Source: Paenibacillus sp. E222 (GTDB lineage: Bacteria; Bacillota; Bacilli; Paenibacillales; Paenibacillaceae). From it: a stretch of DNA of 64,000 nt. The stretch's first letter is position 1. Every line of letters begins with the position of its first letter. The notes beneath the pieces were generated by a model. It saw only the letters and a list, made by a program, of their open reading frames with translations. It made no database searches and was not told where the DNA came from. The stretch spans positions 620,001-684,000 of the forward strand of contig NZ_CP058552.1 of assembly GCF_013401555.1 (NCBI RefSeq), given 5' to 3'. The position numbers and the translations under genes were made by a program. Shown piece after piece: positions 27,875 to 35,795 of the stretch.

Positions 27875-28012
27875 CTAGCTCTCGACAGCGATTGTCTGTG
27901 AGCTTGTCCAGCTGCACACGGTACACAGGCTGGTTTCCTCGAACATGTAGTTATCCTCTTCAACCTCTAATGCCATCAAGTCCTGTACAGATAAAATTTC
28001 CTTGTTTTCCAT
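27875..28012 (-). CDS. Lanthipeptide precursor peptide (45 aa)
   Basis: Found by reading the gap upstream of the synthetase. The leader begins MENKEILSVQDLMALEVEED; ILSVQ (residues 6-10) resembles the ILxLQ leader motif of class III precursors, followed by an acidic helix. The core, about residues 27-45, is TSLCTVCSWTSSQTIAVES, with C30 and C33 and eight Ser/Thr. GGGAGGT lies 8 nt before the ATG. No proline occurs. The first Ser/Thr (T27, S28, T31) precede the cysteines at ring-forming distance; those after C33 have no cysteine to their C-terminal side, so rings there would need reversed direction or stay dehydrated. Ring pattern and cleavage site are unknown. Confidence 0.85.
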   Translation of the reverse strand: MENKEILSVQDLMALEVEEDNYMFEETSLCTVCSWTSSQTIAVES

Positions 28013-28054
28013 GATAAATTACCTCCCATTTGTCTCCCCCTCTTAATAACCAAT

Positions 28055-28108
28055 TTCTACATAAATTTTGATATTCCTTCTTTTTAATTGAATTATTTTA
28101 CATAAATT
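28055..28108 (-). promoter_or_regulatory. Candidate operator repeats ahead of the precursor gene
   Basis: Two 13-base direct repeats with one mismatch, TTCTACATAAATT (28055-28067) and TTTTACATAAATT (28096-28108), are 41 bp apart in the AT-rich stretch before the precursor ribosome binding site. They share TTTACAT with the sequences at the RHH regulator promoter. No clear -35/-10 pair could be fixed here. Confidence 0.35.
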
Positions 28109-28197
28109 ATTTAAGATATCCATTTACGCGACATACTCATGTTAACCCAATCGGAATTATCGTATAAAAAATGGAGGTATTCTTACATTGATTATAA

Positions 28198-29478
28198 TTA
28201 AACGGATGCCGCTTGCTGTCTGGAATGTTTCCCCTGCTCCTCTCGGAAAGGCCTAACAAACATGCTCCCCAGCCCCATCACAATAACAAATATACCAATC
28301 CCCATGTACACCCAGGATGGATTATACGTTTCAATAAACCAGCCTCCGAGCAATAAACCGAGTGGATTACTGACACCACTCATTAAGACTCCCATACTGT
28401 TCATGACACGCCCTCTCTTTTCTTCCGGTGTGGATAGAAGGATCGAGGTAACCAGAGGTACATTTACGAGGGCAAGCCCCAGCATTAACAAGAATGAACA
28501 GGCGATGGCGATATACAGATTAGGAAACATAGGCATGAGTAACAAACTTGCACCTGAGATGAGGTAACTGATCAGGAACCATCGAGCAAGCGAAAGCCGT
28601 TTGGCATATTTCCCGCTGAGCAAAGAGCCTGCAATACTACCAGCGGCAAAGGCCGATTGGAGAAGACCGTACCCTTGTGGTCCGGCATGAAGAACCATGT
28701 CAGCAAAAATCGGAGTGAAGATGTGCAGAGGCGCACCAGCAAAGTTGATAATGGCACCAAAAATGATGCAGCTGGCCAGAATTTTACGCGAGAACAAAAA
28801 GGTAATCCCTTGCAAACTATCCTTCATGAAGCCAGAAATCCCTTTTTGTTTGACCACTTTGGTCACCGGAATATGAATAAAGACAATGGAGAAAGCAGAT
28901 AGCAGAAAGGTAAGTGCATAGATGAAAAGGATTGACTGGACTGAGATGAACGCCACCAATATGCCACCTACAGCATATCCAAGCAATTCAATTGTTTTGG
29001 AAGATGAATTTAGAAGTGCGTTGGCTGGTGCTAACTGTTTCGACGGGTCGGGCAGAATTGCGGGGATGACGGTCTGGGTTGCCGGATTGAACAAAAATCC
29101 AAGAATCGCAATGAGCAAATTGGCAGCATAGATATGCCACGGTACCATCTGACCACTCATGAATAAAAGCGCCAATATACAGGCCACGCACGCTCTAAGT
29201 ATATCTGTCCAGATCAAGAGCTGCTTTTTGGGCAGCCGATCACTGATTGTAGCCAGTGGTATGCCCAAAAAAGCATAGATAAAGTATGGCAACATAGGAA
29301 TCAGTGCTGCTGCGAGTGCTGACTCGGTTAGTTGAAGAATATACCACATCGTAGCCATGGAAAATAAAATTTGACCTGCACCGGATATCAGTCTGCCTGC
29401 AAGAAGTACACAAAAAGATGGAAGACGCAGAACAGATCCGTAACTGTCGTTATGGATTTCATTTTTCGTCTGTTTCAT
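28198..29478 (-). CDS. MFS transporter, probable lanthipeptide exporter
   Basis: 426 residues with about 12 hydrophobic segments and the MFS loop motif ISDRLPKKQLLIW between helices 2 and 3 (motif A region, GIPLATISDRLPKKQ). The start overlaps the regulator gene by 20 bp, with GGAGAGGGAGTGA just before the ATG. It lies between the regulator and the precursor, so export of, or self-protection from, the product is the simple reading. Class III and IV clusters more often carry ABC transporters. The family alone (drug/enterobactin-type efflux) does not name the substrate. Confidence 0.85.
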   Translation of the reverse strand: MKQTKNEIHNDSYGSVLRLPSFCVLLAGRLISGAGQILFSMATMWYILQLTESALAAALIPMLPYFIYAFLGIPLATISDRLPKKQLLIWTDILRACVACILALLFMSGQMVPWHIYAANLLIAILGFLFNPATQTVIPAILPDPSKQLAPANALLNSSSKTIELLGYAVGGILVAFISVQSILFIYALTFLLSAFSIVFIHIPVTKVVKQKGISGFMKDSLQGITFLFSRKILASCIIFGAIINFAGAPLHIFTPIFADMVLHAGPQGYGLLQSAFAAGSIAGSLLSGKYAKRLSLARWFLISYLISGASLLLMPMFPNLYIAIACSFLLMLGLALVNVPLVTSILLSTPEEKRGRVMNSMGVLMSGVSNPLGLLLGGWFIETYNPSWVYMGIGIFVIVMGLGSMFVRPFREEQGKHSRQQAASV

Positions 29479-29836
29479 TCACTCCCTCTCCTTTCCCCTC
29501 ACTATCACTTTCAGTTTCATTTTGCAGACGTGTCAACAAACCTGAATTGCGAATGGACCGTTGTATCTTGGCCTTTACGCGCTCAAGCTCTGCCGTATAC
29601 TCCTGAATCTCGTTCAATAGCGATTGATGAGTCCGAATCCCTTCCCTAATTAACATAGCCGTTGCATCAGATCGATTCTTGGCCAGTTCAAGAAATACAA
29701 GCTGATCAATAATATCAATCTCTTCCTGACTTAATCTTACCGAGACGACCCCCTTGGTTCCCGAAAGGTTTCTGCTGGCCTGCTCCATGGATCGTTCCAC
29801 CATTTGATTAAATTGAGTCCGCTGGTTCTTATCCAA
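29459..29836 (-). CDS. Ribbon-helix-helix (CopG-type) regulator of the lanthipeptide operon
   Basis: 125 residues from the TTG start. The RHH fold is seen in VVSVRLSQEEIDIIDQLVFL followed by KNRSDATAMLIREGI, then a predicted coiled coil (LLNEIQEYTAELERVKAKIQ) and an acidic tail. RHH proteins bind short operator repeats as dimers. TTG at 29836 has GGAGG 8 nt upstream; the ATG at 29851, five codons earlier, has no ribosome binding site but could be used from a leaderless transcript. The promoter carries TTTACA-type repeats, consistent with autoregulation. Confidence 0.75.
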   Translation of the reverse strand: MDKNQRTQFNQMVERSMEQASRNLSGTKGVVSVRLSQEEIDIIDQLVFLELAKNRSDATAMLIREGIRTHQSLLNEIQEYTAELERVKAKIQRSIRNSGLLTRLQNETESDSEGKGEGVNETDEK

Positions 29837-29880
29837 ATTCGTATCCTCCATTCTGCATTTATTGTTATTATCGTAATTTG

Positions 29881-29934
29881 TAAATCGTAAATTGTATTTG
29901 ATTTACATTATACCTGTAAATAATTGGATGTAAA
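29881..29934 (-). promoter_or_regulatory. Promoter and repeated operator-like sites of the RHH regulator
   Basis: On the minus strand TTTACA (29929-29934) and a perfect TATAAT (29907-29912) are 16 bp apart. Overlapping and just downstream are several TGTAAAT/ATTTACA units in both orientations, the kind of array RHH dimers bind. Confidence 0.55.
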
Positions 29935-29936
29935 GC

Positions 29937-29966
29937 AAAAAACCTTTGGATGACAACCAAAGGTTT
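29937..29966 (-). terminator. Terminator after the stand-alone GNAT gene
   Basis: AAACCTTTGG (29940-29949) pairs with CCAAAGGTTT (29957-29966), followed by six T on the minus strand. It insulates the lanthipeptide operon from the gene upstream. Confidence 0.8.
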
Positions 29967-30049
29967 GAATAACCGATTGTACGAATTGAGTTTGGCTAGA
30001 CTAATTCCATATACACAAGGCGAGGCTTAATTCTCCTTGTTTCTATCAA

Positions 30050-30463
30050 CTATTCCCCTTGCCTCCACCACATGCCTTCCGATTTCGGACTGGTATAGGT
30101 GAAGCCATATTGAGCGTACAGACGATCGGCAGGGACGTCAGCCAGCAGGCTAACCAGTCCACGAGCAGGCACATGTTCACGCAAATAATTCATGATCTCG
30201 CTCATGATCAATTTGCCATATCCTCTTCCCTGCTGATCCGGGCGCACGGCGATATCCACCACCTGAAAGAAGCAACCACCGTCCCCGATGACCCGGCCCA
30301 TGCCTACGATTTCATTTTCTGCACGCAGACATACGGCAAACAGGCTATTCGGCAGCCCAATCTCCGCTCCCTCCTTGCTCATCGCACTAAGACCTGCGCT
30401 TTTCCGTAACGCTAGGTATTCTGCTGCTGAGGGCGGTGTGTGTTCAATGTTGATCTGGTCCAT
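30050..30463 (-). CDS. GNAT family N-acetyltransferase
   Basis: 137 residues, a single GNAT domain with the acetyl-CoA loop VRPDQQGRGYGKLIMSEI and the C-terminal YAQYGFTYTSPKSEGMWW typical of small bacterial GNATs acting on amines or small metabolites. AAAGGAG precedes the ATG. A strong terminator separates it from the lanthipeptide operon downstream, so it is not part of that pathway. The substrate is unknown. Confidence 0.85.
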   Translation of the reverse strand: MDQINIEHTPPSAAEYLALRKSAGLSAMSKEGAEIGLPNSLFAVCLRAENEIVGMGRVIGDGGCFFQVVDIAVRPDQQGRGYGKLIMSEIMNYLREHVPARGLVSLLADVPADRLYAQYGFTYTSPKSEGMWWRQGE

Positions 30464-30679
30464 AGATCTTGCTCCTTTCCTATTAAACCGATGATTATGT
30501 GCAGAATTAAAAATTCATGGAAATTACATCTTCTTTGCATGGGTGCTCTGGTCCTTCTTATGACAGTAAATTCCTACTGTTCCTGCTTGAATTCACGCAA
30601 TTCCTGTGTAATAGTGAGAGAAAGCTTATGTGAACCGTGTTTCATGCTACGCTACAGTTTTTGCAAAGGAGGAACCACT

Positions 30680-31600
30680 GTGCTTCAACGCTGGATGCTT
30701 GCTCTATTCTCATATCCAGGCTTCGTGGCGGTACTACTCGGAGTGATCGCTGTGCTGCTTGGACTCTACGTATGGTCTGCAACTGAGGTCAGACGGAGTC
30801 GTGACAGGCGAATGCAAGCGATACGAGATACTTTATACATAAGTACAACCCTATTGGGACAACTCACAGCCAAAGAACATCGGAATGGTTCTCTTACAGA
30901 ACATGAGCACCATGAATTATTAACCGCCATGCTATCCTGCAGAGCCGCAGTGCATCTGTCTCCACAGCTTCAGGATCAGATCCGCAGCTGTATCATCGAT
31001 GTTGATCCCGCTCGACTGGCATTGATGCACAGAGCTCTGGAACGAGAGAGTGCGGCATTGTCCGATGAATTGAATCGATACGCACATCCTGATCATTGGG
31101 GAAGGGCGATCTGGAATGTCATTCGTCCGGCTGCTGAGCCTGCCGCTGTCGTGGCTGTACTGTACCTGATCGCTGATTTTGTGTTTCGTCAACAAGGGCT
31201 GTTGTATCCCTTCTGGCATTCCTGGTCCAACGCTTTGCCATGGATACGCTTCGTTTCCTTAATCATCACGGTATTCTATGGTTATCTGCTCTGGTCCAGC
31301 CCAAGACAAGGTTCATCGGGCACAGTAACCAAAGCACTCTTTACCCTAATTGCCATGTGCTCCCTGCTTCATCTGATCGGACTTGCTGCTGCGCCCTACG
31401 CATTAGGATTGCAACTCATCCTGTTCATCTCCGGCTTCAGCCTGACAGGAGCGCCCTCTCGCAGTGATCGCCCCTACGCGGGACACACCGATTCGGATAA
31501 GGAATTGAATCACAGTACAGAAGCACATGAGGATGAGAACCTGGATGTGGAGCTAAACCTTTATAAACCACGCACATCTGGAGCCATTTCCGAAAAATAA
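30680..31600 (+). CDS. Membrane protein of unknown function
   Basis: 306 residues. I choose the GTG at 30680 because AAAGGAGG lies 8 nt before it; the frame is open for 80 codons upstream but that part has no ribosome binding site and overlaps the divergent GNAT. One membrane helix sits near 8-30 (PGFVAVLLGVIAVLLGLYVW), followed by a ~120-residue helical soluble part and four more helices between about 150 and 265. The C-terminal 45 residues are acidic and polar. I do not recognise the family. Confidence 0.65.
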   Translation: MLQRWMLALFSYPGFVAVLLGVIAVLLGLYVWSATEVRRSRDRRMQAIRDTLYISTTLLGQLTAKEHRNGSLTEHEHHELLTAMLSCRAAVHLSPQLQDQIRSCIIDVDPARLALMHRALERESAALSDELNRYAHPDHWGRAIWNVIRPAAEPAAVVAVLYLIADFVFRQQGLLYPFWHSWSNALPWIRFVSLIITVFYGYLLWSSPRQGSSGTVTKALFTLIAMCSLLHLIGLAAAPYALGLQLILFISGFSLTGAPSRSDRPYAGHTDSDKELNHSTEAHEDENLDVELNLYKPRTSGAISEK

Positions 31601-31660
31601 ACCTTTATTTTAACTTGGTTTGCCCGGCATCATCAGACTCAGTTCATTCAAAACCAGAAA

Positions 31661-31697
31661 AGAGAAGCCGGCAAAATCATCGGCTTCTCTTTTTTTG
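31661..31697 (+). terminator. Terminator after the membrane-protein gene
   Basis: Perfect 10-bp stem AGAGAAGCCG/CGGCTTCTCT, 10-base loop, then T-run. Confidence 0.85.
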
Positions 31698-31748
31698 ATT
31701 TCTACTATTTTTGCATTATGCCTAATTCGATCCTGAATTACATAAACC

Positions 31749-31988
31749 CTATCCCTTCGCGCTTGCATTCGATGAGCGCAATGAACGGGGTGAGCTGCTT
31801 CGTGCAGTGCTGCCGGATTTGGAGGCGCTGCCGGAGGGCGTATTTTCAAAACGCTTGCGTTCGGTCCGCTCCATCTGCACAATCTGGCCTTCGTGTACAA
31901 CGATGTGTAACGAGCCAAACTCCATGTCATTCAGTTGTCCGGCAATTCGATCCATCCATACCTCATCCACTTTTAACGGCTTAGCCAT
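31749..31988 (-). CDS. YezD family protein (DUF2292)
   Basis: 79 residues from the ATG at 31988, which has GGAGGC 8 nt upstream; a longer frame lacks support. The N-terminal 45 residues (MAKPLKVDEVWMDRIAGQLN, then FGSLHIVVHEGQIVQMERTE) form the DUF2292 domain; the rest is a Ser/Arg-rich tail. Members of this family are often found beside sulfate or sulfonate uptake genes, and this one lies downstream of cysW on the same strand. No biochemical function is established. Confidence 0.8.
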   Translation of the reverse strand: MAKPLKVDEVWMDRIAGQLNDMEFGSLHIVVHEGQIVQMERTERKRFENTPSGSASKSGSTARSSSPRSLRSSNASAKG

Positions 31989-32214
31989 AGAGCCGCCTCC
32001 TCTTCTCGGGCTACTGCCCGCTATATTCCTCAAGTGCGCTGTCATCCAACCCGACTTATAATTCATTCTTATCCAACCCATATACTTGGTTTATACATTA
32101 GCAGGGCTTCCAGTAGCTGTCAATCCGAATTTTCATGAACTTTAAACAAAAACCATTTACATTCGGAACCCTCTTCAAAACCAAGATGATTGGCAGGGAT
32201 ACAGGAGTGTTAAA

Positions 32215-33090
32215 TCACTTTTCGGGAATCGTTTTATGACCCAACCAGCTCTTGAGCAGCAACGTTGCCAGAGCCAAAATCAGCAACAAGGAGGCGACGG
32301 CAAACGAAGCGGAGAATTGATATTCGTTATACAGGATCTCGACATGCAGCGGCAAGGTGTTGGTCTCCCCGCGAATATGTCCCGATACAACAGACACGGC
32401 CCCAAACTCGCCCATCGCCCGCGCATTACACAAAATAATGCCATACAACAGTCCCCACTTGATGTTGGGCAGGGTCACATTCCAGAAAATCCGCCACCCG
32501 GATGCCCCAAGTGTAACCGCCGCTTCTTCTTCCCTCGTGCCCTGATCTTCCATTAGCGGAATCAGTTCTCTGGCGACGAAGGGAAACGTAATGAACAACG
32601 TTGCGATGACAATGCCGGGCAGGGCAAAAATAATTTTGATATCATGCTCGGCCAGCCACGGTCCAAACCATCCATTCGAACCAAAGACGAGGACAAAGAT
32701 CAATCCGCCTACCACAGGCGAGATCGAAAAAGGAAGATCGATCAGGGTGATCATGAGTCCTTTGCCCCTGAACTGGAACTTGGTAATGACCCACGCAGCC
32801 GCCACACCGAATATCGTATTGAGCGGTACGGTGATCCCGGCAACCAGCAGCGTAAGTTTCAATGCCGACATCGCGTCCGGCTCGGTAAGCGCGGCGATGT
32901 AGACACCCCAGCCTTGCTTTAACGCTTCCATCAGCACGATCACCAGTGGCAAGATGAGCAGCCAGAGCAGCACCAGACTTGCCAATCCGATCAACAACCA
33001 TTTGACCCATGGTGCTTCCGTCGTTGCACGGTTTGGCCCCGGCCCGGTTCGCACACTGGATGCAGGCGTCAATGGAACGGAACCCGTCAT
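32215..33090 (-). CDS. cysW: Sulfate ABC transporter permease CysW
   Basis: 291 residues with six predicted membrane helices after a ~30-residue polar N-terminus. The EAA loop that contacts the ATPase reads EEEAAVTLGASGWRIFWNVTLP, and NARAMGEFGAVSVVSGHIRG is characteristic of CysW. AAAGGAGGT precedes the ATG. It should pair with CysT and the sulfate-binding protein encoded upstream; no cysA ATPase gene is in the window. A palindromic repeat element separates it from cysT. Confidence 0.93.
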   Translation of the reverse strand: MTGSVPLTPASSVRTGPGPNRATTEAPWVKWLLIGLASLVLLWLLILPLVIVLMEALKQGWGVYIAALTEPDAMSALKLTLLVAGITVPLNTIFGVAAAWVITKFQFRGKGLMITLIDLPFSISPVVGGLIFVLVFGSNGWFGPWLAEHDIKIIFALPGIVIATLFITFPFVARELIPLMEDQGTREEEAAVTLGASGWRIFWNVTLPNIKWGLLYGIILCNARAMGEFGAVSVVSGHIRGETNTLPLHVEILYNEYQFSASFAVASLLLILALATLLLKSWLGHKTIPEK

Positions 33091-33110
33091 ATTATGTACC
33101 TCCTTTTGGT

Positions 33111-33302
33111 TTATATAAGTTGAACAAATGATTTACACTAAACCACTGCGCGGTCAGAACATCTTCCGATTGCTGTTATCCCCAGATTTTTTATGAACCA
33201 CTCCTAAAAAGGGGAAATCCGGGGATAAAGGCAAACGCTCCGCTTCTCCAGATTTTTCTGTCCTCTCCGTTATCGTGTAAATGTTAAGTTCAACTTATAT
33301 AG
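33111..33302. repeat. Palindromic repeat element inserted between cysT and cysW
   Basis: TATATAAGTTGAAC (33112-33125) and GTTCAACTTATATA (33288-33301) are perfect inverted copies; after a 6-base mismatch the pairing resumes with TTTACAC/GTGTAAA. The ~190-base unit has no ORF but contains further inverted segments (CCCCAGATTTTTT and GGGGAAATCCGGGG areas). It looks like a miniature inverted-repeat or structured intergenic repeat of the Paenibacillus type. No flanking target duplication is obvious. Confidence 0.65.
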
Positions 33303-33315
33303 GTGGGCTTATGCA

Positions 33316-34152
33316 TTAGGCTCTGCCTGCCTTACGGCTCCAGCGTTGAAGTGAATTAATGATCAAGAGCAGGACAAAAGAGACCAACAGCAGCAGCAAG
33401 GCTACCGCCGTGGCTCCCGCATAATCGAACTGCTCTAGCTTCGCCATGATCAGCAAGGGCGCAATCTCCGTTTTCATCGGCATATTGCCTGAGATAAATA
33501 CCACTGAGCCATATTCGCCAATGCCTCGGGCAAAGGCTAACGCAAAACCTGTCAGCAGCGGCGGGATCAGATCCGGAAGCAGGATCTTCCGGAATATCCG
33601 CCATCTTCCCGCTCCCAGCGTAGCGGCAGCTTCCTCCACCTCAGTCTCCAGTTCCTGCAAAACCGGCTGCACCGTACGCACCACAAACGGAATCCCGATA
33701 AACATCAGCGCGAGCGTAATGCCCGCCTGTGAATAGGCCAGCTTGATGCCCAAAGGCTCCACAAACTGCCCAATCCAGCCATTTCCGGCATACAGCGCCG
33801 TTAAGGCAACCCCGGCCACTGCCGTCGGCAAAGCAAAAGGCAGATCAATAACGGCATCAAACAGCCGTTTTCCAGGGAACTCATACCGGACAAGTACCCA
33901 AGCCAAGAGTAACCCGAGAACCAGATCGATCAGCGCCGCTGCACCTGCAGTCAGAAAACTCACCTGGAAAGAAGCAAGTACCCGGGGATTCGTCGCCACC
34001 TCAATCAGTGTGGACCAGGTCAGCCCCGTGGAGTTAAACAAGAGCGCTGCGAGTGGAATAAGTACAACCAGGCTCAGGTAAAGCACACTGTAACCCATCG
34101 TTAATCCGAATCCCGGCAGTGTGCGACTCCGGGCCACCATCACCTTGCTCAT
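33316..34152 (-). CDS. cysT: Sulfate ABC transporter permease CysT
   Basis: 278 residues, six predicted membrane helices. The ATPase-contact loop is EEAAATLGAGRWRIFRKILLP, followed by FARGIGEYGSVVFISGNMP, typical of CysT/CysU. An AGAGG ribosome binding site lies before the ATG. It sits 82 bp after the sulfate-binding protein gene and is separated from cysW by a repeat element, so read-through past that element would be needed for one transcript. Confidence 0.93.
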   Translation of the reverse strand: MSKVMVARSRTLPGFGLTMGYSVLYLSLVVLIPLAALLFNSTGLTWSTLIEVATNPRVLASFQVSFLTAGAAALIDLVLGLLLAWVLVRYEFPGKRLFDAVIDLPFALPTAVAGVALTALYAGNGWIGQFVEPLGIKLAYSQAGITLALMFIGIPFVVRTVQPVLQELETEVEEAAATLGAGRWRIFRKILLPDLIPPLLTGFALAFARGIGEYGSVVFISGNMPMKTEIAPLLIMAKLEQFDYAGATAVALLLLLVSFVLLLIINSLQRWSRKAGRA

Positions 34153-34234
34153 GCACGTTCATCCTCTCTGCCTTCAGTCGGTCGGACTGGTTGGCCGCTT
34201 ACATGGTCAAGCAACATCATCGACGTCAGAAGCA

Positions 34235-35314
34235 TTAGCTGCCCGGAACATAAATCTGGTCAAAGATACCGCCATCATTAAAATGCTTGGCCTGGGTATC
34301 GCGCCATGTACCGAATACATCGTTCAATGTGAACAGCTCAAGCTGCGGGAACTGATCCTTGAACTTTTCCTTCACGCTGTCCAGGGTTGGACGGTAATAG
34401 TTCTCAGCAGCAATGGTTTGCCCCTCTTCGCTATACAAATATTTCAGATAGGCGTCAGCCACTTCGCGGCTACCTTTTTTGTCTGCATTTTTATCTACAA
34501 TTGCTACAGGTGGTTCAGCCAAAATACTGACCGAAGGCACAACAATGTCGAATTTGTCCGGTCCCAGCTCTTTAACTGACAAGAAAGCCTCATTCTCCCA
34601 TGCAAGCAGTACATCACCAATACCGCGCTCTACAAACGTAGTCGTCGCCCCACGTGCTCCAGAGTCAAGGACAGGCGCATGTTTGAACAGTTCTGCAACA
34701 AATGCTTTGGCCTTCTCTTCATCATTGTTGTTATGTTTGAGCGCATATCCCCATGCCGCCAGATAGTTCCAGCGTGCTCCACCGGACGTTTTCGGATTCG
34801 GGGTAATGACCTGGGTATCTCCCTTGATGAGATCATCCCAGTCCTTAATGCCTTTCGGATTGCCTTTGCGTACCAAAAACACGATCGTTGAAGTATACGG
34901 GGAGCTGTTGTGCTCGTATTTGTCCTGCCACCCCGCATTGATCAGACCTTTGTCTTCAATAGCATCGATATCGTATCCCAATGCCAGCGTAACCACATCC
35001 GCATCCAGCCCATCTATGACAGAACGACTCTGTTTACCTGAACCGCCATGAGATTGCTTAACCGTTACTTCCTGACCTTTCTCTTTTAGCCAATACGCCG
35101 CAAACGCCTTGTTATATTGCTCATAGAGTTCACGTGTCGGATCATAGGATACATTCAGCAGCTCGATCGCTTTTGCCCCTTCTTTGCCGCCTTCCGTTCC
35201 TCCCGATGTTGCTGTCGCATTCGTGCCACCACTTTCCGATCCGCATGCCGCCAGTACCCCTGTTAACACCAATGCCAGACCAACCAAAATACCCTTATGA
35301 ATTCTCTTTTTCAT
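34235..35314 (-). CDS. sbp: Sulfate-binding lipoprotein of an ABC importer
   Basis: 359 residues from the ATG at 35314 (GGGGGGAG upstream); the open frame extends further but through the leader RNA. The signal peptide ends in LAAC (lipidated C24). The mature protein has the sulfate/thiosulfate-binding signatures [19 protein letters not shown] and [11 protein letters not shown], plus [20 protein letters not shown]. It captures sulfate outside the membrane for CysT/CysW. The branched leader with terminator upstream suggests transcriptional attenuation. Confidence 0.93.
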   Translation of the reverse strand: MKKRIHKGILVGLALVLTGVLAACGSESGGTNATATSGGTEGGKEGAKAIELLNVSYDPTRELYEQYNKAFAAYWLKEKGQEVTVKQSHGGSGKQSRSVIDGLDADVVTLALGYDIDAIEDKGLINAGWQDKYEHNSSPYTSTIVFLVRKGNPKGIKDWDDLIKGDTQVITPNPKTSGGARWNYLAAWGYALKHNNNDEEKAKAFVAELFKHAPVLDSGARGATTTFVERGIGDVLLAWENEAFLSVKELGPDKFDIVVPSVSILAEPPVAIVDKNADKKGSREVADAYLKYLYSEEGQTIAAENYYRPTLDSVKEKFKDQFPQLELFTLNDVFGTWRDTQAKHFNDGGIFDQIYVPGS

Positions 35315-35381
35315 AGCTAACACTCCCCCCGAATGGATCTGCAAGATTACCTCAGGCAGGCTGAACAGCATGGAACGCACC

Positions 35382-35495
35382 GAAAAAAAAACAAAAAACG
35401 GAGGAACCCCCGCGCACTTCTCCCTCATAAAGTCATGCCGGCCCAAAGGCCGTGTATGCTTCATCCAGAAATGATGCGCTGCGGTGTTCCTCCGT
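35382..35495 (-). promoter_or_regulatory. Branched 5' leader RNA with terminator upstream of sbp
   Basis: ACGGAGGAAC and GTTCCTCCGT (arms 35486-35495 and 35398-35407 on the minus strand) form a perfect 10-bp closing stem extended by GCGCA/TGCGC. It encloses three small hairpins: TCAT..ATGA, GGCC-TTTG-GGCC and CAT..ATG. A long T-run follows immediately, about 70 nt before sbp. It lacks the S-box (SAM-I) core and the T-box sequence. It could be an unrecognised cis-regulatory RNA, or an ordinary terminator with a large apical region. Confidence 0.5.
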
Positions 35496-35689
35496 CTATA
35501 CGGTGAGAACGTTATTCTGTTCACGTTACGATCTCTCATGTGACTGTAAATGACTGCTCCCGAAAATAGGGCTTAGTCATTTTTATTATTCCTACCTGTT
35601 TAGTGAGTTATATACGTATCATAAGGGCAGTACATATGACTGTCAAACGTTTTTTTCCGATTTCTACCGAATATCTGTGGAAATGGCAG

Positions 35690-35723
35690 AAAAAAAAGAA
35701 CAACGGACCAAAGACCGTTGTTC
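35690..35723 (-). terminator. Terminator after the rhamnogalacturonan lyase gene
   Basis: GAACAACGG/CCGTTGTTC 9-bp stem, 8-base loop, then eight T on the minus strand. Confidence 0.85.
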
Positions 35724-35795
35724 CCTTGTCAGCGGTAAGCTTTATACGCTGTAACATCAGCCCTGGGATTGGCATGAGTTCATGCCCTTTCCCTC

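Noticed and set aside
28169..28260. Short plus-strand frame with GGAGGT near the MFS stop
   Set aside because: It is antisense to the MFS 3' end, begins with TTG and encodes under 25 residues without recognisable features.
30440..30679. N-terminal extension of the membrane protein gene
   Set aside because: Open frame only; the GTG at 30680 has a strong ribosome binding site and the upstream part overlaps a divergent gene.
35382..35495. SAM-I (S-box) riboswitch or T-box upstream of sbp
   Set aside because: The SAM-I core and kink-turn motifs are absent. A GGAACACCGC stretch loosely resembles the T-box sequence but pairs in a different way and no specifier stem is present.
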